DNA of 64,000 nucleotides, from the NCBI GenBank assembly GCA_037128595.1, contig JBAXWB010000019.1, forward strand, positions 1-64,000. Direction: 5' to 3'. Of the stretch, positions 54,328-62,426 are shown piece after piece. Every line of letters begins with the position of its first letter. Positions within the stretch are counted from its first letter, which is position 1. The position numbers were made by a program, and so were the translations under genes. The notes beneath the pieces were generated by a model. That model saw only the letters and a list, made by a program, of their open reading frames with translations. It had not been told where the DNA came from and ran no database searches. Source of the stretch: a bacterium. Its GTDB lineage: Bacteria; Verrucomicrobiota; Kiritimatiellia; CAIKKV01; CAITUY01.

Positions 54328-57264
54328 ATGAAACAGAAAGAACACCGTATGACTACCTTAGACATCCAACGTGAAGCGTTTAGGAAGGCAAGCGCTGAAC
54401 TGGGCATGGTCTGCCGGCAGCCGGTTGACCGGTTCCTAGCGGAAATGGAGTTCGCCGAAAAACTGGCCCTGCTCGTCGGCAGAGAGAGCCGCGGCTGGGA
54501 CAAGTTGTTCGCCAAGGCATGGGGCATAGTTAATACAGCGGTCGCGACTGGCGTCCCTTCAGGACTGGCCGGGGCGGTCGAGTCGGCGGAAAAAATTCTC
54601 GCACCTGTGGCCGAAGTGGCGAAAACGTTCACCATCCATTGCGTCGGCCATGCGCACATCGACATGAACTGGAGGTGGGCGTGGTCGGAGACAGTCGCCA
54701 TCACCAACGATACGGTCATCACGGTACTGAAACTCATGGAGGAGTTCCCCGAGTTCCGATTTTCACAGAGCCAGGTGTCTATCTATGCGATCCTGCGTGA
54801 TTTCAACCCGGAACTGTTTGAACAGGTCAAACAGCGCGTCAAGGAGGGCCGCTGGGAGGTCACGGCCTCGCAATGGGTCGAGGGTGACAAGAACCTGTCG
54901 AGCGGCGAGTCGCTGGCCCGGCACCTTCTTTACTCACGCCAGTTTTTCAAAAAATATTTCGATCTCGACCCTGAGGATGTTGCCATCGACTGGGAGCCGG
55001 ATATGTTCGGCCATTCCCACGCGGTACCCGCCATCCTGCGGCGCGGTGCGGTGAGTCGCTATTACCTCTACCGGCAGGGCGGAACAGAGCGGCCACCTGT
55101 ATTCTGGTGGCAGGCTAAAGATGGCTCACGCGTGCTGGTCTACAGGGACTTCAAGGGCTACCTTGGTCCCATCGACCCGCAGGCCATCACTCCAAACTTT
55201 ATCCGCTTCGTGCAGGAGACCGGCTTCCATGATTACATGTGGGTGTACGGCGTGGGCGATCACGGCGGCGGGCCTACTCGCCGTGACCTCATGCGGGCAA
55301 TGGAAATGGCCGAATGGCCCGTCTTTCCCCGGCTGCAGTTGACCACGACGAACGACTATTACACCATCCTCGAACAGCATCCCGACCGCTGGCCAGTCGT
55401 CAACGAGGAACTTAACTTTGAGTTCACCGGCTGCTATACCACGCAGGCACTCGTCAAGAAGGGCAACCGCTACGGCGAGAACTACTGCCTCGAGGCCGAG
55501 ACGGCCGCCGTGCTGGCCGAGCTCATCTCCGGCAGGGCCTGCCCATCCGACAAGTTGCGCGAAGCCTGGACCGATGTCCTCTTCGGCCAGTTCCACGACA
55601 TCCTGCCTGGCTCCGGCGTCCACTGGACGCGCGGCTACCAGAGCGGACTGTTCCAGAAGATCGGCGCGATCACAGGCATGATCAAGACGCACTCTTGGCG
55701 CGCCATAGCCGCAATGGTGGACACCTCCTTTTGTGGAGAGGCCCCATCGGCACCGACGCCCGCCATGACGAGCCGCGCCATGGGCGGAGGGCCGGGATGC
55801 TGCCGTTTTTCGACCAGCGGCGTATCCATGGCCGCACATGTAACCGACGGCCCGCGGCCTTTTGTGGCTTTCAACACGACGGCTCGGCCACGCAGCGAGG
55901 TTAGCAACGCGATCGTCTGGGACGCCGACACAGGTATCTGCCCCGGTGACATCCAGCAGAAGAGTTTCGTTGCACGCACGGCTGACGGCCGCCTGCTGCC
56001 CACTCAGAAGTTCGGAGCCGGCGAATGGGCCGGGCACAGATATCTGCACCTCTTCTTTCCGGTAGAAGTTCCCGCCCTTGGCTACACAACCGTGGTCCTT
56101 GAAGAGGGGCGCGCCGAGGCACCCGTCAATGCCGTGAAACTGCCGCCAACCGCCGCTGAACGCGAGGCACCGCCCGTTCCATCGCTGGAAAATGACAAAC
56201 TGCTTGTCGAATTCGATCCCTGTACCGGTGGCATCCGCAAGTTGGTTGATAAGGTAACCGGCCGCGACTTGGCCTGTGCAGACAGTCCGTTGGGAATTTT
56301 GGAATACGTTCTTGAGCGGCCGCGCAGCATGTCGGCCTGGCTTATCGCCGCCGCGAAGACTGTAGAGTGCCCGCTTGTGGTCCACTCGTTCGAACCCGGC
56401 CACAGAGGGCCGCTGTTCGGCTCCTGGGTGGCAAAACTCAAGGTCAAGAGTTCCGATATCGAACTAACCTACTCTCTTTCGGCGGGCAGTCCTGCACTGG
56501 AAATAGAGGTTCGAGCCAAGTGGTTGGAGGCCGGTGGCCCGGAGACCGGCACGCCGCGACTCAATATGAAATTCCCGCTGGCGGTCAAAGACGCCAAAGG
56601 AGTGTACGAAACCCAGTTCGGCGCCATCGCGCGTGACCTTAACCACGGCGAAGAGGTTCCTGCCCTGCGCTGGGTCGACATTCGCGGCAAGGCTCCAGGC
56701 GGCAAGGGTTTTGCCGGTCTCGCGCTCCTAAACGATTGCAAATACGGCCATTCTCTCGACGGCTCGACACTACGGCTCACGTTGATCCGTTCCAGTTACG
56801 AGCCGGACCCGCTGCCCGATGTGGCCGAGCACGAACTCAGGTTGGCACTGGTGCCCCACGGCACGGCACTGAGCGTTGCCGACCTGACGCAACTCGGGGC
56901 GGCCTTCAACCACCCGCTGGAACCGGTATCCACCGATATCCACCCCGGAAAACTTCCGCCGCAGGCCGGGCTCGTAAGCGCGGTCTCGCCTACATCGGCG
57001 GTGGTTTCCTCGTTACGCAAAGTTCAGGACGGCGATGGATATATCGTAACAATCTATGAAACGGCGGGTAAGAAGGCGACCGCTGCGCTGAACATCAACC
57101 CCGTCCTGTTCGGCAAGGTTAAGGGCGTCGTTGAAGTGGATATGATGGAGCGGCCACTGGTGAAATCCTCAGCCCGGATCAACCAAAATGGAGTTCAAGT
57201 GGCACTCCCCGCCTATGGCATCGTCAGCGTCAAGGTAACGGGTGCACAACCTAAACCTTCATGA
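54328..57264 (+). CDS. GH38 alpha-mannosidase, second full-length copy
   Basis: About 978 aa from ATG 54328 (ATG 54349 is an alternative; neither has a strong Shine-Dalgarno). A helical N-terminal domain of about 105 residues precedes the zinc motif GHAHIDMNWRWAW (His/Asp near 110-112). The nucleophile Asp is in EPDMFGHSH, and VLFGQFHDILPGSGVHW carries the late His. The C-terminal beta-domains are complete. The longer helical N-terminus and the GHAHIDMNW form place it in a different GH38 subgroup from the 42231 gene (yeast Ams1-like). No signal peptide, so it should be cytoplasmic. Confidence 0.93.
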   Translation: MKQKEHRMTTLDIQREAFRKASAELGMVCRQPVDRFLAEMEFAEKLALLVGRESRGWDKLFAKAWGIVNTAVATGVPSGLAGAVESAEKILAPVAEVAKTFTIHCVGHAHIDMNWRWAWSETVAITNDTVITVLKLMEEFPEFRFSQSQVSIYAILRDFNPELFEQVKQRVKEGRWEVTASQWVEGDKNLSSGESLARHLLYSRQFFKKYFDLDPEDVAIDWEPDMFGHSHAVPAILRRGAVSRYYLYRQGGTERPPVFWWQAKDGSRVLVYRDFKGYLGPIDPQAITPNFIRFVQETGFHDYMWVYGVGDHGGGPTRRDLMRAMEMAEWPVFPRLQLTTTNDYYTILEQHPDRWPVVNEELNFEFTGCYTTQALVKKGNRYGENYCLEAETAAVLAELISGRACPSDKLREAWTDVLFGQFHDILPGSGVHWTRGYQSGLFQKIGAITGMIKTHSWRAIAAMVDTSFCGEAPSAPTPAMTSRAMGGGPGCCRFSTSGVSMAAHVTDGPRPFVAFNTTARPRSEVSNAIVWDADTGICPGDIQQKSFVARTADGRLLPTQKFGAGEWAGHRYLHLFFPVEVPALGYTTVVLEEGRAEAPVNAVKLPPTAAEREAPPVPSLENDKLLVEFDPCTGGIRKLVDKVTGRDLACADSPLGILEYVLERPRSMSAWLIAAAKTVECPLVVHSFEPGHRGPLFGSWVAKLKVKSSDIELTYSLSAGSPALEIEVRAKWLEAGGPETGTPRLNMKFPLAVKDAKGVYETQFGAIARDLNHGEEVPALRWVDIRGKAPGGKGFAGLALLNDCKYGHSLDGSTLRLTLIRSSYEPDPLPDVAEHELRLALVPHGTALSVADLTQLGAAFNHPLEPVSTDIHPGKLPPQAGLVSAVSPTSAVVSSLRKVQDGDGYIVTIYETAGKKATAALNINPVLFGKVKGVVEVDMMERPLVKSSARINQNGVQVALPAYGIVSVKVTGAQPKPS

Positions 57265-57308
57265 TCAACAGGACTTAACTGATAACGGACAAATAAAGGA
57301 GGGCAACG

Positions 57309-58667
57309 ATGAGTTTTGCAAAGAATTTCAGCTGGGGCGTTGCCTCGGCAGCGTACCAAATTGAGGGTGCCCACGACGCCGACGGTAAGGGGCCATCCAT
57401 CTGGGACGTCTTCTGTCGTCGTCCCAATACGATTTTTGACAACCACACCGGTGAGGTCGCCTGCGATCACTACCACCGCTGGCAGGAAGATGTGGCATTG
57501 ATGAAGACGCTTGGTGTCAACGCCTACCGCCTATCGCTGGCCTGGCCGCGCATCCTGCCAGCCGGCGACGGTGCCCTGAATGAAGCCGGTCTCGCTTTCT
57601 ACGACCGCCTGATCGACGCCCTGCTGGCTGCCGGCATAACACCCTGGGTCACCCTCTACCACTGGGACTACCCGCTGCGACTGCAGCAACGCGGCGGCTG
57701 GGCCAACCCTGACAGCCCACGCTGGCTGGCCGACTACGCCACGGTCTGCGCCCGCCGCTTCGGCGACCGCGTCCGCCACTGGATGCCGGTCAACGAACCT
57801 CAGGTCATCGTGCAACACGGTCTGGTCAACGGCGGCCATGCGCCCGGATACCGTCTGCCGTTGGCCGACGCAGTGCAGTGCGGCCATCACCTGAACATCG
57901 GCACCTTGCTGGCGGCCAAGGCATTACGCGCCCATGCCCGGTTACCTGCCGAAGTCGGCAGTGCTCTGGCGGCGCAGGGAATGATCCCATACACCGACTC
58001 CCCGTCCGATATCGCCGCCGCTCGGAGCGCGACCTGGCAAGTTCCCTCCGAATACCTGTGGAATAACGCCTGGTGGACCGATCCGTTGTTTCTCGGCGTC
58101 TACCCTGAGGAGGGACGGCGGGTGTTTGGCGACCCGCGCCCACATTCCGATGAGGTCGAGGCCTTCTCAACCAAACTCGATTTCTGCGGCATCAACCTCT
58201 ATTCCGCACGTGTCTGGCGCGCCGGAACAGACGGAGTACCGCAGGAAGTTCCGCGTCCGGTCGGCTATCCGCGCACGGCGCAGGGTGACTGGCACATGAC
58301 CCCGCCGGTTTTGCGCTGGACCCCGCGCTTTTTCCATGAACGCTACCACGTGCCCGTGGTCATCACCGAGAACGGGCATCAGAATCTTGACCACGTCCAT
58401 CTTGATGGCAAAGTCCACGATCCGCAGCGCATCGACTACCTGCACCGCCACTTGCGCGAACTCGGCCAGGCCATTGCCGATGGCGCCGATATCCGCGGCT
58501 ACTTCCACTGGACGCTGATGGATAACTTCGAGTGGGCCCTCGGCTACAATGTCCGCGTCGGCCTCGTCCATGTCGATTTCCAGACCCTCAAACGCACGCC
58601 CAAGGACTCTTTTACCTGGTACCGTGAGGTCATACGATCCAATGGATCAAACATGGAAAAGGAGTAA
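57309..58667 (+). CDS. GH1 beta-glycosidase
   Basis: A 452-aa protein of full family length. The N-terminal signature is FSWGVASAAYQIEGA. The acid/base is Glu163 in NEP and the nucleophile is Glu354 in ITENG. The C-terminal aglycone-site block is WTLMDNFEWALGYNVRVGLVHVD. AAAGGAGGG precedes the ATG. GH1 enzymes cleave beta-glucosides, galactosides, mannosides or fucosides; the locus context makes beta-mannoside or beta-glucoside likely. No signal peptide. The kinase gene follows after 3 bp. Confidence 0.95.
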   Translation: MSFAKNFSWGVASAAYQIEGAHDADGKGPSIWDVFCRRPNTIFDNHTGEVACDHYHRWQEDVALMKTLGVNAYRLSLAWPRILPAGDGALNEAGLAFYDRLIDALLAAGITPWVTLYHWDYPLRLQQRGGWANPDSPRWLADYATVCARRFGDRVRHWMPVNEPQVIVQHGLVNGGHAPGYRLPLADAVQCGHHLNIGTLLAAKALRAHARLPAEVGSALAAQGMIPYTDSPSDIAAARSATWQVPSEYLWNNAWWTDPLFLGVYPEEGRRVFGDPRPHSDEVEAFSTKLDFCGINLYSARVWRAGTDGVPQEVPRPVGYPRTAQGDWHMTPPVLRWTPRFFHERYHVPVVITENGHQNLDHVHLDGKVHDPQRIDYLHRHLRELGQAIADGADIRGYFHWTLMDNFEWALGYNVRVGLVHVDFQTLKRTPKDSFTWYREVIRSNGSNMEKE

Positions 58668-58670
58668 TAT

Positions 58671-59576
58671 TTGAACATTTGCAATGCCATGGAAAGGAAA
58701 CCCGTTGTCGTTGGACTAGGCGAAGTTTTATGGGACCTTTTCCCCGGTGGCCGAAAACTGGGCGGTGCCTCCGCCAATTTCGCCTGGCACGCCAATCAAC
58801 TGGGCGCAACGGGGATCGTAGTCAGCAGCATTGGCGATGACGATTTAGGACATGAAATCCTGTCCGCCCTGCATCTTATGGGGCTTGATGGCGGCTTCAT
58901 TCACCGACAGGCATCCTATCCGACCGGGACCGTCAACGTGCGGGTCGACAGCGGGGGCATACCGAGCTACACGATTCACGAGCGAGTTGCCTGGGATTCC
59001 ATTCCCTTTAGCCCGGACCTGGCGTTGCTGGCACAACGTGCCGACGCTGTGTGCGTTGGGTCATTGGCCCAGCGAAGCGCAATAACGAGCCGGACCATTC
59101 AAAACTTTCTCGACGCCACGCCGCCGGCATGCTGGCGGGTGTTCGACCTCAATCTGCGGCAGCAGTTCTATTCACGGGAGACCATTGAGCTCACATTGCG
59201 CAAGACCCGGCTGTTGAAGCTCAACGACGAGGAATGGCCCATACTGGCTGATATGTTCGGCCTCGATGCGGAAGTTCCAGGTGGCATGAAAAAGTTAATG
59301 CGGCTTTTTGATATTGAGATCGTTGCCTTGACGCGTGGAGCTGAGGGCAGCCTGATCTATTCCGCTACTGAGACGCACACGGCGAAGGCTCCCCTTGTCA
59401 AGGTGATAGACACCGTGGGTGCGGGCGATTCTTTCACCGCCGCCTTTGTGATGGGGATCTTGAAGGGCCGCCCGCTGACCCGGGCCCATGCCCAGGCGGC
59501 CAAGGTGGCATCTTACGTATGCACCCAACAGGGGGCCACTCCGGAAATTCCGGATGAATTGGTTGACGGAATCTAA
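58671..59576 (+). CDS. PfkB-family carbohydrate kinase (fructokinase-like)
   Basis: A 301-aa kinase. The N-terminal GEVLWDLFPGGRKLGGASANFA and the C-terminal DTVGAGDSFTAAF (anion hole and catalytic Asp) are standard PfkB motifs; the GEVLWD opening is typical of bacterial fructokinases. The start is TTG 58671: GGAG lies six bases upstream, while the next in-frame ATG (58689) has no ribosome binding site. It follows GH1 by 3 bp and should phosphorylate a released ketose such as fructose. Confidence 0.9.
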   Translation: MNICNAMERKPVVVGLGEVLWDLFPGGRKLGGASANFAWHANQLGATGIVVSSIGDDDLGHEILSALHLMGLDGGFIHRQASYPTGTVNVRVDSGGIPSYTIHERVAWDSIPFSPDLALLAQRADAVCVGSLAQRSAITSRTIQNFLDATPPACWRVFDLNLRQQFYSRETIELTLRKTRLLKLNDEEWPILADMFGLDAEVPGGMKKLMRLFDIEIVALTRGAEGSLIYSATETHTAKAPLVKVIDTVGAGDSFTAAFVMGILKGRPLTRAHAQAAKVASYVCTQQGATPEIPDELVDGI

Positions 59577-59613
59577 CAGAAGTAAAAGTTGATTGATCAT
59601 GAAAGGAACTATT

Positions 59614-61017
59614 ATGAACGAACGCTACCTTGCCACGAAACCCGCCTCTCACTTGAAGCGCCCCATTCTGCGTCTGCAGCCGATCCAGGCCAAACCGGGA
59701 ACTCCCTCGGTCGATCCTGCCATACTCGCCGGACACCTCGCCGGGGTGGCCGAGATCCTGCCGCCCATCGCCGTAGAAAGTCCCGAACACTGGAGCCGGG
59801 TGGTGCGCGGGCTTGGGTCTGACATCGACGCCATCCTGCCACTGTCGATCCCCTGTTACCCGACCGAGGTTTGGAACAGTCATCCCCAGCCACTGGTCGA
59901 CCGCCAACTGCCGTTCCTCTTCTGGTGCCTGCCAGCCTACGACGAGCCTGATTTCTGGCGCTGGTCGGCGCGGGATTTCCTAGCCTCACTGGGGGTCGAG
60001 GTGCATCTGGTCGAGAATCGGTGCCATGGGCTCAACCTGTTGCGCGGCCTGGCCCTGCGGCGCCAGTTTGCAGGCGCCCGTCTGGCCGTGTTCGGAATTC
60101 AGAATTTCCCATGGAACGCTCATGCCGCAGGCACCCATCTTGGCCGGGCTCTCGGGCTGCAGGTGGAAGTCCATGACCTTGACCCGGTGCGAGAACGCGC
60201 CGCCGCGATCAGTGATTCCGAAGCCCTGGCGTTGTGGAAAGGGCGTGCGGCTCGTTACCACGAGAACGGCGTCGCCCATCCCTGGTTGCTGACGGCCATC
60301 AAGACATGGATTGCCATTCGTGAGGTACTGGAGCAGAATCGTGCGCTCGGTTTTGGTGTAAACTGTTTTGGCGACCTCATCCCGAACGGTCACCGCGAGG
60401 TGCCCTGCCTGGCCCAGGTGTTGGCACGCGAGGAGGGGTACGTCGCTGCGTGCGACGGCGACTTCTGCTGTCTCGCCTCGATGGCCTTGATGACCCACCT
60501 CACCGGCACGACCTGCACCATGTCGAACCTCTATCCAGCATCATACGTGGGTGCCCTGCGCGAGCATTTCGGCGACCCCCTGGTGCCGGATCCAGCGCGC
60601 TTTGCGCCTGAGGAATGGGCGAATCTGGCCCGTCTCGCTCATTGCGGCTTCGTCGGCGTGGTTTCGCCCGAAGTCGGCGGTGGTTCGGCGGCTTTGCGCG
60701 ACTGGGGCGGCACCTACGAGATCAAGCGCGATGGCCGCGGCTGCGGCATCGACGGCGATCTTCCGCCCGGGACGATTACCGCCGTTGAGTTGAAATTTGA
60801 CGGAACCACATTACTTGCCGCCAGCGGTGAAGTCATCGAAACCACCTCCCATCCCGGCCTGCCGCACTGCGAGAAGAGCGCCCTGTTACGTTTTCGGGAC
60901 CTGCCAGGTTTCGTGAAGTCCATTTCACGCGAACATCCCGCGATTATCTATGGCGACCATACCAAGGCCCTGCGCACGGTGGCGCCGCTCCTGGGCCTCA
61001 AATTGGAAGTGTTCTGA
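59614..61017 (+). CDS. L-fucose/L-arabinose isomerase-fold protein
   Basis: 467 aa from ATG 59614, preceded by AAAGGA (an upstream in-frame ATG at 59599 is less likely). The protein matches the FucI/AraA-type fold: an N-terminal Rossmann-like domain (LPLSIPCYPTEVW), then ENRCHGLNLLRGLALRR, then LGFGVNCFGDL, then CDGDFCCLASMALMTHLTG, and a late HCEKSALLRF segment. It resembles proteins annotated as fucose isomerase family. Whether it isomerises fucose, arabinose or another aldose is open. Its stop overlaps the FGGY kinase start (TGATG), the classic isomerase-kinase pairing. Confidence 0.78.
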   Translation: MNERYLATKPASHLKRPILRLQPIQAKPGTPSVDPAILAGHLAGVAEILPPIAVESPEHWSRVVRGLGSDIDAILPLSIPCYPTEVWNSHPQPLVDRQLPFLFWCLPAYDEPDFWRWSARDFLASLGVEVHLVENRCHGLNLLRGLALRRQFAGARLAVFGIQNFPWNAHAAGTHLGRALGLQVEVHDLDPVRERAAAISDSEALALWKGRAARYHENGVAHPWLLTAIKTWIAIREVLEQNRALGFGVNCFGDLIPNGHREVPCLAQVLAREEGYVAACDGDFCCLASMALMTHLTGTTCTMSNLYPASYVGALREHFGDPLVPDPARFAPEEWANLARLAHCGFVGVVSPEVGGGSAALRDWGGTYEIKRDGRGCGIDGDLPPGTITAVELKFDGTTLLAASGEVIETTSHPGLPHCEKSALLRFRDLPGFVKSISREHPAIIYGDHTKALRTVAPLLGLKLEVF

Positions 61018-62426
61018 TGTTGGCGCTAGGTGTTGATCTCGGAACCAGCAAGGTGGCCGTGGCGGTAGTTGATCGCGACGGAGTCCAGGTGCATGCCGTT
61101 GCGGCCGCCCATGCGGCAGACCTACCGACCTCCACCGGGCGCTTTGAACAGGACGCCGAGGTGATCATCGCCACTGCGGAGAGACTGGTGCGCGAACTAC
61201 CAGCGGCGCTGCGGGCACGCATTGCTGCCATCGGCTGCACGGGCCAAATGCATGGTGTGGTCCTGCACGACCCCACCACCCTCGCGCAATCACCACTGGT
61301 CACCTGGCAGGATCAACGTGTCCTTGAGGATCCGACATTCATGCCTTCGCTCGGTCGGCCGTTGCACGCCGGCTACGGACTCGCCACGCTGGCGTGGTGG
61401 GCTCGACATGGCGGATTGCCGGAAGGGACAAAAGCGGCGACCATCCACGGTCTGCTTTCGGCACGCTGGGCCGGATTGCAACGAGCGCCAATGGATCCCA
61501 CCGACGCCCAAGCCTGGGGCGGGTTGACGCCTATCACCGGCGTAAAGGAGGACATCTTGCCCAATGCGGTCGGGCACGGGGAGCGGATCGGTAGTTTGGC
61601 GGTCAATCTCGGCCTGCCAGCGGGCATTCCGATCGCGGCGCCACTGGGCGATAATCAGGCCTCGCTTCGCGCCACCCTCAGCGATCCCGACCACGAGTTG
61701 GCCTTCACTATCGGCACTGGATGCCAACTATCGGCGGTGGTGCCGCGCGGAAGCATTGGCGCCGTGCCCGGCTGCGATGTGCGGCCATTCACAAGTACCC
61801 ACGATGCACTGGTCGCTGCCCCCCTTGTCGGCGGTGCCGCCTGGCTCTGGCTGGCCGATACTGCGACCTCATGGGTCAGAGAACTCGGCCTTTTGTCCCC
61901 GAGCTGGGAAGACGTATTGGCGTTGCTGGATCGCCTTGGCCTGGCCTCAAACGACTGTCTCGAATTCCGTCCACATTTGGCAGGTGAACGCCATGATCCG
62001 TCGTTGACCGGGACTCTGCACGGTCTCACCCTTGGCAACGGCCGGCTTGGCGAAGTCGCCCGTGCCCTCGCCCGCGGCATCGCTGCCACCGCCCGGGACA
62101 TGTTGCCGTCTCAGGCCTTTACCGGGCGGATACGCGTTGTCGCCAGTGGCAATGCCCTGCGTCGTTCGCGTCTGCTACTGGCCATGGCCGAAGCCGAATT
62201 CGCCTTGCCTATTTCCCTGATCCACTGTCGCGAGGAGGCGGCCACAGGCGCAGCCCTCGTGGCCAGGGAACTGATTGCATCTCCTCAACTCGTCAGGTTG
62301 ATGTCGGCAGACCCGGAAAGCCGGATGGGCTTCCGGGCAAACCAGGCGAAGACACCACCCACCAGCACCATGATCAAACCCATGAACCCGGTCAAGGCAG
62401 GTGCCAGCCAAGAACTATGTTCATAA
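61017..62426 (+). CDS. FGGY-family carbohydrate kinase
   Basis: A 469-aa protein with the FGGY opening GVDLGTSKVAVAVVD, GCTGQMHGVVL in the first domain, FTIGTGCQLS in the adenosine-binding region, VASGNALRRS, and the C-terminal HCREEAATGAALVARE. It lies in the xylulokinase/sedoheptulokinase-like part of the family and probably phosphorylates the ketose made by the preceding isomerase-like protein. Similarity should end near ALVARELI. The last about 45 residues are read through the antisense strand of the convergent membrane-protein gene, an overlap of 142 bp, so the natural stop may have been lost. Confidence 0.85.
   Translation: MLALGVDLGTSKVAVAVVDRDGVQVHAVAAAHAADLPTSTGRFEQDAEVIIATAERLVRELPAALRARIAAIGCTGQMHGVVLHDPTTLAQSPLVTWQDQRVLEDPTFMPSLGRPLHAGYGLATLAWWARHGGLPEGTKAATIHGLLSARWAGLQRAPMDPTDAQAWGGLTPITGVKEDILPNAVGHGERIGSLAVNLGLPAGIPIAAPLGDNQASLRATLSDPDHELAFTIGTGCQLSAVVPRGSIGAVPGCDVRPFTSTHDALVAAPLVGGAAWLWLADTATSWVRELGLLSPSWEDVLALLDRLGLASNDCLEFRPHLAGERHDPSLTGTLHGLTLGNGRLGEVARALARGIAATARDMLPSQAFTGRIRVVASGNALRRSRLLLAMAEAEFALPISLIHCREEAATGAALVARELIASPQLVRLMSADPESRMGFRANQAKTPPTSTMIKPMNPVKAGASQELCS

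Noticed and set aside
55126-56403. 425-aa antisense frame over the second GH38 gene
   Set aside because: Composition is low-complexity and the sense strand is an unmistakable GH38.
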